DNA from: Pratylenchus scribneri
Lineage: Eukaryota; Nematoda; Chromadorea; Rhabditida; Pratylenchidae
Length of the DNA stretch: 64,000 nucleotides
NCBI GenBank assembly: GCA_030063045.1
Contig: JAQSEB010000132.1
Location: 496,001-560,000 of the forward strand
Direction: 5' to 3'
Each line of letters begins with the position of its first letter. Positions within the stretch are counted from its first letter, which is position 1. Shown piece after piece: positions 40,741 through 50,371 of the stretch. Below the pieces are notes generated by a model, which was given only the letters and a program-made list of their open reading frames with translations, searched no databases and was not told where the DNA came from. A program made the translations under genes and the position numbers.

Positions 40741-41275
40741 ATTGTCATTTGCTATCAATTATCATATTGAAAAATTTTCTTTAACTCAATTTACGGAATT
40801 TACCTATCATTTTATTTTCATAATCTCAATCATTCATTTTTACATTACATCAATTTCTACCATTTTCTCATTTAATTTACTGAAATATTTTTCTCAATTT
40901 CTTTTATTTCTTTATAGTTTATGCTTTCTCATTTTGATATTTTCTTGAAAATATCATCATAATTTCATAGCATTTTACAATTATTTACAGCATATCATAT
41001 CGCATAAATTCATATGATTTTTTAATATTTCTCTACTACTATTCCATTAATAATTAAAAATCTTCTCATTTATTTTACCAATATAATTTTCAAAATATTT
41101 ATTTCTATCATAAAAATAATTCCTTTTCTTTATTTCTTTATAATTCTTGTATATAAACTATTTTTCTTTATTCCTTCACTACATCATTTAATTTTGGATA
41201 AAAAAAACAAAACGACAATGGAAAAAATTTCAAAGTTGCATTTATTGCGGATTAGTATATTAGATTATTTATAAA
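40741..41275. repeat. AT-rich tail downstream of hairpin B, related to 43.32-43.66 kb
   Basis: The sequence after both B hairpins shows the same order of landmarks: TTTATTTCTTTATA, AACTATTTTTCTTTAT and TTGGA(T/C)AAAAAA. This suggests the hairpin belongs to a longer duplicated unit. No coding sequence is present. Confidence 0.5.
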
Positions 41276-41314
41276 CGAGCGTTGGGATGCCGCTTCGCGG
41301 CATCCCAACGCTCG
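41276..41314. repeat. GC-rich perfect hairpin, family A copy 2
   Basis: CGAGCGTTGGGATGCCGC, loop TTC, then the exact complement: an 18-bp stem. It differs from copy 1 only in the loop (TTC against TGC), with the stem conserved base for base. Confidence 0.95.
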
Positions 41315-41616
41315 CTAATGATTTTAAAATTGAAAAACTGGAAATCATAAATTCAACTCGCGTCATCTTCATCATTTTTTCCAATGCTTTTAATCCTTAT
41401 TTATTCTAATTCGATTCGCATCCATTCTACACATTTATTGCTTATTAATTTTCAACAATATAATTATTGATTTCCAGTATTAAAAAGTTTGCCTCCATTT
41501 AAATCAATTTCATTTATTATCTAATACTAAAAAAATCATTTTCATGAAAATATTTATTCATATCAATCCATCATCCATAAAATTATTTGGATCCTTCTTT
41601 ACCCATCATCCATTCA

Positions 41617-42685
41617 TCATTCATCAATCTCCATAGCATTGATATTGCTGTCGATTTCATCAGATTGCACTTCATCCTTTGGGAAATCCATCTCATCAAT
41701 GTCCACAATTTCTATCTTTGTAGACGCTTCTTTTTCGATATATAATGGAGCATACAGATGCACAAAAAGGCAGCCTTCTTCTGAAAAGAATGCATTAAAA
41801 AATACAATAATTCTATTTATCTACCGTTCCAAAAAACGTCACATTTCATTATGCTATATTCCTGACCAATATCCATCACAATTTCCAGAGGCATAATGAC
41901 AATGGCCTTTAAATCTTTGCATTTTAATTTTAAAATTAGAAAATTAACTTTGCATGCTCCATCTGAAACCAAGAATTCAGAATGATGAACATTTCGAAGA
42001 TAATTGGATTTGTTAACAGCTTTGACCCGGATATTTACTGAAAATTATAATAAATTTAGAATAATGTTCTTTTAAAAACCTTCATAAAAGCCTTCCAACC
42101 CTGATAAATCCATCAAAGTTACTGGGAAAAAATCTTTCTTCTCTTTTGCTTCAATAAAATTGTTTGCCCAAGATTTGAATTCGGCGAGGCTCCAGCTTCT
42201 CAATTTTGCCTTGTCATATTTTTCATCAATTCCTTCCAATTTGAATGACCTCTTCAAATGAAGAAAAGCGTCAAGAAAATTTGCTTTTCTTGGCAAACTG
42301 CCAAATTTTCTTGTATTTTTCGATATCCATAGCCATCAATTTATCGGTGAGGTCAGTGAAATAGCCGCATTGCACAAATTCTTTCCAATCGGGCTTTTCA
42401 CGCAAAATCATCTCGAATCGTTTGTGCTTTTCACCGTAACCATATGCAGCATAATATAGGGGAGCCGGCATTTCTTTACGTTCATCCCATCTTATTTTTT
42501 GCAAACTTGCATCTAAAATATTTGTGAAAAGTTTAAATTTAATTTTTATTACTTTTCTTTTGCCGTTTTTCTCGCTCCTCCTTTGTTTCTTTGCTTCTTA
42601 TTTCGCGCATTCTTTCTGCATCCGTTTTTCGGATTTTTGGATTTGCTGGGGTTGATGATGATGGTGAGGTAAATGTTGAATCCAT
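41617..42685 (-). CDS. possible OB-fold protein with a basic N-terminal region, five exons
   Basis: Minus-strand exons 42685-42553, 42512-42299, 42249-42080, 42037-41825 and 41780-41617 join in phase to 297 residues. All introns are 40-49 nt and GT-AG. Residues 1-45 are a Ser/Pro-rich start followed by a charged stretch (RKTDAERMREIRSKETKEE) of the kind seen at the N-terminus of some mobile-element and nuclear proteins. The middle part is Trp/Lys-rich (KKIWQ, LRSWSLAEFKSWA). Residues about 172-250 have an alternating beta pattern with VNKSNYLRNVHHSEFLVSDG, then a hydrophobic strand ILKLKCKD and an EYSIMKCDVFW strand. This suggests an OB fold as in RPA-like single-strand DNA binders, an inference from pattern only. 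The tail is acidic (EIVDIDEMDF). Without the 49-nt intron at 42298-42250, exon 2 would run into a stop nine codons later. Confidence 0.65.
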
Positions 42686-43280
42686 AAATTAGGATGAAAC
42701 AATATCAAAATTTTCTATAAAAGAAATAAATTGGGAAAATTTGTTGAAGGCAAGGATTGATGTAATTTTATAAAATTTATAGAGAATGTAAAAAAAGGAA
42801 TTCATTTCCTAGGCAAAAATTGAAGTATTTGATTGAATTTGCCGACTGGTGCAAAGTATTGGAAACTGAATATAACAATGACCCCTTCTAATTTCATCAT
42901 TGCAAGCAAAGAGAGTGGGTGGAATTAAAGGAAGTTGGATTGTGCTGCAAAACAACAAACAAAGCCATTATTCTTCAAAATTTCACTTGTTTGTTTAATA
43001 AAAGTCGGATAGTTGTTGTCATTGTTGTCACTGGAGGTGGAGGCCTTTTGAAACAGGATAGTACAAAATACAGATAGAAAATACAAAATATATATAAAGA
43101 AAAATTTTAAAAATCAGAAAAACAAAATTGTAAAGAATTTTATATTAAAAAAATAAATTTTCGGCATTTTCCAATTTATTCCTCCTATGCCGCATATTTT
43201 AAATTACTACCTAATCATCTCTTCTCATCTTCCCAATTATTCATTCTCTCATTCATCACTTTTCAGCTTTTCAAGCTTAA
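42686..43280. other. intergenic, with one exon-like fragment
   Basis: This should contain the promoter of the OB-like gene. On the plus strand, 42813-42891 follows a TTTCCTAG acceptor-like site and reads QKLKYLIEFADWCKVLE... to a stop, possibly a lone exon. A remnant of the CT minisatellite unit (CTAATCATCTCTTCTCATC) lies near 43209. Confidence 0.4.
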
Positions 43281-43321
43281 GGGAGCGCCCGGTCGCCGCT
43301 GCGCGGCTCCCGGCCGCTCCC
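43281..43321. repeat. GC-rich imperfect hairpin, family B copy 2
   Basis: Identical over all 41 nt to the copy at 40700-40740, including the internal mismatches, and again flanked by GCTTAA and ATTG. Confidence 0.95.
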
Positions 43322-43483
43322 ATTGGTTCAAAATTTTATTTTAAACTAAATTAGGCATTCACCCATCCTTATTCTTTCTCATTAAATAATTTCTTACAGA
43401 CTCATTTATCATATCGACATAATTTTTTTAATTTTTTCAATAATTCACACATATCCACATTATTTTCCATAATCAATTTAAAT

Positions 43484-43839
43484 GTTTTTTTTTCATTCTA
43501 AAAATATTTATTTTGCTTTATTTCTTTATACTTTAACTATTTTAAATTTTGTTCTCTAATTCTATAACTATTTTCTTTATATTGGACAAAAAATCCAAAA
43601 AAGTAAAAAAAATACAAAACGCCAGAAAAAATTTAAACGCCCTTAATTGAAAAACGAACACATTTTTTTTTCATTCTAAAAATATTTATTTTGCTTTATT
43701 TCTTTATACTTTAACTATTTTAAATTTTGTTCTCTAATTCTATAACTATTTTCTTTATATTGGACAAAAAATCCAAAAAAGTAAAAAAAATACAAAACGC
43801 CAGAAAAAATTTAAACGCCCTTAATTGAAAAACGAACAC
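43484..43839. repeat. 178-bp direct tandem duplication
   Basis: 43484-43661 and 43662-43839 are almost identical (TCATTCTAAAAATATTTATT at 43493 and 43671; AAACGCCAGAAAAAATTT in both). This is the downstream tail of hairpin B copy 2, duplicated once, and it ends 110 bp before the peptide-precursor gene. Confidence 0.92.
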
Positions 43840-43948
43840 AGATGGCCCGTTTAATATATAGGATAAAGATCGCAATATGGGATAGAAATCAAAGATTCCA
43901 CATTCTCTTCACACTATTTTGAATCAAAATAGAATATTTAATTTTTAA

Positions 43949-44305
43949 TCATCTGCCCCAAAGCAAATTGTTCATAATGCTTCCACTGGTCATTCCATCG
44001 GCAAATGCTTGTCTTCTCTTTCGGCCCCAAAGCAAATTGTTCATAATGCTTCCACTGGTCATTCCATCGGCAAATGCTTGTCTTCTCTTTCGGCCCCAAA
44101 GCAAATTGTTCATAATGCTTCCACTGGTCATTCCATCGGCAAATGCTTGTCGTTTCCTTCGGCCCCAGAGAAAATTGTTCATAATGCTGCCGCTGGTGAA
44201 TCCGTCCGCAATAACTTGAGCATCGGCGGTCAAATGTGTGCCATCAAATTGAAGAAAAGCCATTAGAACAATTAGAGTAAGAGAAATTGGAATTAATTTA
44301 GTCAT
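43949..44305 (-). CDS. neuropeptide-like precursor with four amidated Trp-ending peptides
   Basis: This single exon encodes 118 residues. An N-terminal signal peptide (MTKLIPISLTLIVLMAFLQF) is followed by four copies of an ADGMTSGSIMNNLLW-type peptide. Each copy ends LWG before a basic cleavage site (RRKR, RKRR, RKRR; the last ends GR and stop). Copies 2-4 are identical at the protein level, start with Gln-Ala-Phe after the basic site and lie on a 69-bp DNA repeat. Copy 1 differs (GFTSG, FLW). A Gly followed by basic residues is the standard signal for C-terminal amidation, so the expected products are 18-residue peptides with a pyroglutamate start and a Trp-amide end. I do not match this motif to a named FLP or NLP family. 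A secreted peptide acting on a host is an alternative. Confidence 0.8.
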   Translation of the reverse strand: MTKLIPISLTLIVLMAFLQFDGTHLTADAQVIADGFTSGSIMNNFLWGRRKRQAFADGMTSGSIMNNLLWGRKRRQAFADGMTSGSIMNNLLWGRKRRQAFADGMTSGSIMNNLLWGR

Positions 44306-45400
44306 TATTTGACCTGGTTTAGAAGGTTTTGAAATTTTTTAAAGGTATTTAGTGATAGGAAATAGTTTTGAAAGAGGCAATTCTGACAGTATTTATAGAA
44401 TGAAATCTTTCGAATTTCGATGGGACCGCCTCATTCTATTTACAACACTGCGCAATGATTTAATTAGATGGAAAGAATTTAATTGAGATTGAAAGAATGT
44501 TAAACTGTTTTCAGCCAAATCTGTGTACAATCAGTAATCAGCAGCAAAAAATCACATTTGAAAATAAAATTATTTTTAGCACTAATCGGAGATTTAATTA
44601 TAGTTGAATACAAAGAACAAATCACATAAGGCGAAGGAAAAAATGATTGTAATTTTTTTTCGTTTCCTTTACAAAAAAGCCACCTTTCTTTTATTTTTCA
44701 ATAATTTAAAAAGGAATTTTTTAAGTATTTAATTTTTCTATTTTTTTCATATTTAATACAAATAATGTCGCAGATATAAATTTCTTTTTATTTTATTATT
44801 TTACTAAAAACATAAAAGTAAACAAAATTTTTTGTGTTCATTAAAACCGCTGCACCAAACCCATAATTTGTGATTTTTCATGTGATTGGAATTTTGTTTT
44901 CACATTATCCAAATCCAATTAAAAATGACCATTTTGTTTCTCCTTTAGTTAAAAACAAGTTTTTATAAACGCAAATGCAATTTTTTATTTTGCAAAATGT
45001 GACAGAAAAAGAAATGAGCAATGTACTAAAATTTTCATCTAAAATTAAATTTTAATCTAAAATTAAATTTTAAATGAAATTAGTTTTAATAAACAAAAAT
45101 TCATCAAAAAAAAATATTTGAAAAGTTTCTAAAAATTCAATTAAATTAAAAAAATATTATATCGAAAATTCTGAATATCATTGGACAAATATCAAATTCT
45201 AAATTATTAATGATAATAAATTATATTTTCGGTAGATCTTTAATTTGATAATATTATTTTTCCATTACGATATTTTCATTGATCAATGAAAATCCAAAGA
45301 TTAAAGTACTTTGTACATTTGAATTTGATTCAATTAAATCAAGGAAAATAAAATAGAATTCTATTTTTTATTTCAATTAGTTAAATTTAAAATAGATTTA
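44306..45400. other. intergenic, upstream of the peptide precursor
   Basis: AT-rich DNA expected to carry the promoter of the minus-strand precursor and of the plus-strand 75-residue gene. No specific regulatory motif, RNA gene or repeat could be assigned. Confidence 0.4.
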
Positions 45401-45667
45401 ATGAAATTTGAGCACTTCTTGTTAATTCAAAATTTGAGTCATGCTTTGCCTTTAAAGAGATTCGCCAAATACGATGATTTGGCACAATCACAAGTTTCAG
45501 AGAATACAAAAAGTGATTTGATTTTGATTCAATCAGAAAAAGAGGAAGTATTTTCATTGTGAGAAATTTCTCAATTCATTATAATGATTTAATTTAGGGA
45601 GGAATTTTTTCCTCTAAATTTTATCCATCCAAATCCAAAGAGCAAATATTGTGCTGTGTTCGTTTGA
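45401..45667 (+). CDS. 75-residue protein of unknown function, two exons
   Basis: ATG at 45401 opens a frame (MKFEHFLLIQNLSHALPLKR...) to a GTGAGAA donor at 45559. A 39-nt intron ending ATTTAG leads to exon 45598-45667, which continues in phase (LEEFFPLNFIHPNPKSKYC...) to TGA. The joined composition is protein-like: an acidic middle (SEKEEVFSLEEFF) and a Pro/Lys-rich end. No domain is recognised. It might be the 3' part of a longer gene, but the ATG is preceded by AT-rich sequence with a stop in frame. Confidence 0.5.
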
Positions 45668-46047
45668 TTTAAAATTTGAATTCTTTATTTAATTTAATTT
45701 AATATACATTTGTTTATTCGTAATTTTTATTTTTAAACTTTCTAATTCTCTTTCATTTAATTCCTGTCATTCATCAATCATCCTATCGTAAAATGCCATT
45801 CCCATTCTTAGAGAATCTTTTAAAAAAATCTGATATGGCCAAGTTTTATGGCCACAAAAATATATTATTTTTCGGCACAAAAAATTGGACAAATTCAGTG
45901 TTTTTTTTTTGGGAAAATTAAAAGACTCATCATTACTTAGACCAAACAATTCATTAAAAAAAATTGAGAATGTAATTTTTTTTAAATTTACTTATCAATT
46001 TTTACACAAATTTTCATTAAAATTATTAATAAAAAATAATACAAAAT
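45668..46047. other. spacer between convergent genes
   Basis: AT-rich sequence between the 3' ends of the plus-strand 75-residue gene and the minus-strand ACE-like gene. No supported gene is present. Short frames on both strands are chance. Confidence 0.4.
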
Positions 46048-48272
46048 TCAATAATGGAAATGTATTGGAATTGAAATCAACAACAAAAATGCCAAAATTG
46101 TCCATCCAAATGATGATTTAGATTTATTCGCGCCATTTGTGGTTGTTTTCTTTCCTCCACTATCATTAATTCCCGGCGGCATATTTTGCCCTCCATTTGA
46201 TGGTGGCATCTTCGCCATGTCTTCTTCAGTAGAACCTCCATTTGCTGTTTCTGATGTGAATGTGACATTGCCATTGGTTCCATTCTTACCCTCATTTGGA
46301 TTCACTGCGATCTTCAGTCCACCATTGTCATTCGTAAAGCCAAGCTAAAAATTTTTTGGGTAATTTTGAATAAATTTTAATTATTTCTATATAATTTAAA
46401 ATACATTTTATATGAATCGAAATTTATTAATTATTTTTGAAATTTTTTTTATTATAATTCATAAATATTATAACTTTTTGCAGAAAAAAAATAAATAAAA
46501 ATTTCAACAAAAAAAACTAATTTTTCCATTAAAATTGAACCTTTGCCGGATCACCAGGCACACAATTGTATGAATCGGCAATTTTTAGCGTAAAAAGGCC
46601 TTCACGGCAAACACAAATTGTTCCATTGCATTGGGAGTCCAACAAACATTCTTGGCCCTTTTCACATTTTTGGCCTTTAAAATTAAGTAATAAAAAATAA
46701 TTATAATAAATTTTTACCCGGAAATGCAATGCGTTCTCCGCTTCCATCCGGGACCAATCCCAGGCCACTGTCCCCATTGGCCCATTGTTGATTTTGATTC
46801 TCATTTTGGTATTCACTGTGCAGTTCCGGCAATTCCGCTCTGTAAAGGAAAAATATTTATTCAAATTATTTATTTTTAATTTAGTCATCTTCTAAAATTT
46901 ACTCGGTGAATGGATCGCCTTTTGGATTTGGCCATCCCAAAATGCGTTGCTCATTTTTGTTTGTATTTTTCAGCCATTCCATCAAAGGTTCAAAATATTC
47001 CAACATTGGGCCAGCATCTATTATTATTTAATTCGAAATTAATTTTCATAATTTTTTTACATACCAAGTTGTCGACTTCCAGTCAATTTCTCGAAGGCAT
47101 TTATCCATGGAATTGAGCCACCTTGGGAAATTGCCTCATGAATAGACTGGAATTTAGTTAAAATAAAATTCATTTAATTTAATCATAATAATAATATCTA
47201 ATTTTTAGTGAAAAAAATTATTTTTTTTTCAATAATTTAATATAAAAAATATTTAAAAACCTAAAAATTATTATCAATAAAAAATTAAATAATTATAGAA
47301 TTATGGAATAAATGAATTTTATTTTTAAACAAAGCTCAAAAAGTTTAAATCATTTAATTATAATTATAAATAATAAAAATTTTTAGCTCACAGCCTTGAA
47401 TGATTTTATCAATTCCACCGCATAATTTTTTCAACACTTGGAATTGTGCAATATAAGCAATTGCATCCCTTAAAAATGCGGCAAAATTAAAAGAAAAAAT
47501 TCTTTTATTTTTGTTTTAAATATTTTCTATTATTAATAGCTGCGAGGGACATTTCCGTCTCGCCAATTCCGTCTCAGTGATATTGAAGAGCCATAGATCA
47601 TCAGCCAATTAACCAATTTAAATTATTTAAAGTGCATTTAATGGCCACTATTATTAGCTATCCATTGATATATTGATCATTCAAAAATATAAAATTTTGG
47701 CCAAGTTGTGGCCAAAAACGTGAAAAATGGCTTAATTTTTGTATTTCGGGCCATATCTTGGCCAAACATTATTGCTTTGGACTATTAATATATCAATGGA
47801 TAGCTATGGCTATTAAATGCATTTTAAATAATTTAAATTGGTTAATTGGCTGATGAGCTATGGTTCGTCAAAATCGCTGAGACGGAAATGGCTGAGACGG
47901 AAATGACCCCAATCGATTAGATAAAGAATTGTAAATTATTTTTATAATTTTATTTGTTAAATTTTGGAATCTGCCTTGTCGCCGGTGCATGAAATTGTGT
48001 AATTGCCGGCGATGAGACTGCATCATATTCAATTGCCTTTGGCAGTGCCATTGATGGGGCACGGATTCCTTGATATTTTTGTCTGAAATTAAATTTAAAG
48101 GAGAAATTTTAATAAAAATTTTTCAAAATTAATTTCATATTTTTTTATTATTAAATCCACAAATTTGCACTACATACTGAGTACTGACCGTAATGTCCAC
48201 CATTCTTGGGACCAATTTGATGAATATCGGAGAATTTGAGCAGACAGGCAGTTTTATCACCGCCCATTGGAG
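46048..48272 (-). pseudogene. ACE-like (peptidase M2) C-terminal part fused to an EB module, 5'-truncated
   Basis: Minus-strand exons 48272-48185, 48082 to about 47960, 47468 to about 47387, 47146-47065, 47017-46903, 46839-46718, 46674-46541 and 46344-46048 carry the C-terminal third of an angiotensin-converting-enzyme-like protein. The landmarks are KYQGIRAP, QFQVLKKLC, SIPWINAFEKLTGSRQL and MLEYFEPLMEWLKN...LGWP. They are followed by an acidic linker, a Cys-rich EB-type module (CEKGQECLLDSQCNGTICVC) and a Gly/Asn/Ser-rich tail ending in a hydrophobic segment (TILAFLLLISIPIHF), possibly a GPI or membrane anchor. The last five exons join in perfect phase. The exons around 47960 and 47387 lack usable GT donors, a MITE sits between them, and the HExxH-bearing N-terminal two thirds are absent. 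The C. elegans relative ACN-1 is a non-peptidase needed for moulting. I judge this a decayed or rearranged copy. Confidence 0.7.
47546..47912. mobile_element. foldback MITE with about 130-bp inverted arms
   Basis: The left arm begins near GGACATTTCCGTCTC (47547) and the right arm ends with GAGACGGAAATGACCCC (47911). Between them run long inverted matches (CATCAGCCAATTAACCAATT, ATTTAAATTATTTAAA, AGCTATCCATTGATATAT). The centre holds GGCCAAG-type inverted pieces. It is non-coding. It lies between two exons of the ACE-like gene, next to the exon that lacks a donor. Confidence 0.85.
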
Positions 48273-48344
48273 CTGGAAAACCCCAGTCTCTATTATAAGC
48301 CCAACCCAAAAATTTTTTTCCAACTTTATATACTCTTTTACTTC

Positions 48345-48580
48345 TATAAACATGTTTTCAATGATAAAAACATGTTGCGAATTCCAAAAACATGTTCGAA
48401 AAAATGTTTTTATTAGAAAAAACATATTGTGAATTCCAATAACATGTTCGAAAAAATGTTTTTATTAAAAAAAACATATTGTGTATTCCAAAAACATGTT
48501 CATATTAATATTTTTAGTCGAAAAAACATATTGAGAATTCCAAAAACATGTTGCGAACCATAAAAAATGTTTGAATTTCA
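48345..48580. repeat. 58-bp tandem repeat rich in AACATGTT palindromes
   Basis: About four diverged units of AAAAACATGTTCGAAAAAAT / GTTTTTATTAGAAAAAACAT / ATTGTGAATTCC. Each carries the self-complementary AACATGTT and a GAATTC site. It lies where upstream exons of the ACE-like gene would be expected. Confidence 0.8.
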
Positions 48581-48919
48581 AAAAAAAATTTATTATAAAA
48601 TGTTTTAAACCACAAAAATCATGTTCTGATACCGAATATTTATAATAAAATTTATGATAAAATTAAGAGGTAGATAAAAATATTAAAATATGCGAAAATG
48701 AATCTGCTTTTTTATAGTAGAGAAATTGGCCAAAATTTTCAAGAATTTTTAACTAAATATAAATATCATCTAGTAATTTAGCCATTCTGCATTTTTTGCC
48801 ATTTTAATTATTCAAAAATTTCTAATCCAAAATAAAATTTTAATCTTTTTCAATTTAAAAAGATCAAATTCCAAAAATATTGCAATTAGTCCAGTAATTA
48901 AATTATTTTCAATTTTTAG

Positions 48920-49055
48920 TCTATTCGGCGGTTGGATCGGTGCCTTCCTTGCAATGCATTATTATCGCCATAAAACACAAAAATTCCGTTTCAAAATTTT
49001 GCATTGGATTGTCACAACGATAAACATTTATGCGCTCTACCAGATTTATTTTTAA
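48920..49055 (+). CDS. DUF1294 protein, C-terminal exon (out of order)
   Basis: After a CAATTTTTAG acceptor the frame reads LFGGWIGAFLAMHYYRHKTQ, then KFRFKILHWIV... to TAA. The GGxxGAxxAMxxxRHKTxKxxF pattern is the signature of the DUF1294 family of small membrane proteins. The exon starts in phase 2, exactly what the N-terminal exon at 49908-50053 would need. That exon lies about 0.85 kb downstream on the same strand, not upstream. No upstream partner was found between 48.3 and 48.9 kb. Confidence 0.75.
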
Positions 49056-49247
49056 AAGTTGAAATCGATGATTAATTAAAACACTTGAAAGAAGAGACAA
49101 TATTAAATTTTTTTATACGATACGGGAAAAATTAAATGTTTTTTTACTGCATTCCAGCATTTTTTCATTTAAATTATTTTATTTTTTAAATCGGATAAAA
49201 TTAATTATTTTATTTTTTGATTAAAATTTCAACGATTAACTTAAAAA

Positions 49248-49370
49248 ATGAATGAAAAAAAGCAATTTGCAATTTTCTTATCTTCCTCATTCCTCTTTCT
49301 TTTCGTTTTACTCTTTATTCCATCTTTCATCGCTCGTCGACGTCGTACTTATCGCTTATCCCCATTTTAT
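49248..49370 (+). CDS. signal-anchor first exon, probably of the 50.8-53.3 kb membrane protein
   Basis: ATG opens a 41-codon exon (MNEKKQFAIFLSSSFLFLFV, a hydrophobic core, then IARRRRTYRLSPFY) ending at a good donor (TAT|GTAAGC) in phase 0. A short Lys-containing start, a long hydrophobic core and a following Arg cluster look like a signal peptide or signal anchor. The next in-phase acceptor is 49880 or 50814. The latter would give a type I protein with a C-terminal membrane span. The assignment is an inference, because the intron would enclose a DUF1294 exon and a MITE. Confidence 0.5.
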
Positions 49371-49907
49371 GTAAGCAGAAAAATCGATGAGAAATTGATT
49401 ATCAATGTCAAATGGCATCAAAATTATTATTCCAAAATTTCTCAAATATTTTTATTTGAATTCCCTTTCATTAATTCGTTATTGTGTACAATTGAATTTT
49501 TTGACCAAAATTCAGTAAAGATTAAAGGAATAGAATAGCCAATTTTGGAAAGCTGAATAAATAATTTTGAGATTCCCAAAAGTTCCAACAAAATAGATTT
49601 ATTTTTTTGAACACATTTTCTATGATTTTGATTGTAAAATAAACTCGGAATTTTGGAGGAAAAAATCATTTTTAAATTAAAATTTTATTAATAAATCCCA
49701 TAATTTTATGACTTTCACTTTAGTCCATATTCTGTTATGCAAACTTTCTAACAAAAATGTGACAAATTTGTCTGCGAATAATCCATTAGATATTCCCGCG
49801 TTATTGCTAAATTCATTAGCGAATTATAAAATGTTTTAACATTGAAAATTCAATAAAATTTCCACAATAATTTTTGCAGATTTTTAAACCAACAAATAAA
49901 TTTAAAA

Positions 49908-50053
49908 ATGGCAGCCACATGGATTTTGATTTATGTGCTTTTGCCTTACTATGCGGTGCTGAATATTTTTACTTGCTGGAAATGGTTGCTCGACAAACGC
50001 AGTGCCGAATATGGGACTTGGCGAACATCGGAATTTGCACTGTTGATGATGAG
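49908..50053 (+). CDS. DUF1294 protein, N-terminal exon (out of order)
   Basis: The frame MAATWILIYVLLPYYAVLNI... has a membrane segment followed by WKWLLDKRSAEYGTWRTSEF and ALLMM. This is the N-terminal half of DUF1294, with its DK-R and WR-x-E-x-LL motifs. It ends in phase 2 at AG|GTTTTT. Joining it to the exon at 48920-49055 would give a complete protein of about 93 residues with family spacing intact (ALLMMSLFGGWIGA). No C-terminal exon lies downstream of it in 50.05-50.8 kb. A second frame here is a shadow. Confidence 0.7.
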
Positions 50054-50371
50054 GTTTTTAATTTTATTTAATTGAGCAAAAAATTTAAAAAAAATATGTT
50101 AAATATTTACCCTGCATCGTAAACGAGGAATTTATGGATATCTTGGAAAATTATAGTAGATTTTGTAGAACTTTAGGGAACTAAGAAAATGCAATAAAAA
50201 ATTTTTAGTTCACCCTACCACAGGGTGTATGGGTCCTCAAAATCGATAATGGGGAATTAAGAGGTTTTATACAGTAATTTTTTATAATGGGAAAAATTAT
50301 AATTTTTAATGCAAGAATAGTACTTTTTGATTATCAATATTCGGAAGGTTTATCTTTACCCTTTGGGCATA

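Noticed and set aside
43968..44266. Plus-strand repetitive frames opposite the peptide precursor
   Set aside because: Shadows of the 69-bp repeat. Only the minus strand has a signal peptide, cleavage sites and amidation glycines.
46139..46348. Plus-strand frame opposite the last ACE-like exon
   Set aside because: Shadow of the minus-strand Gly/Asn-rich tail.
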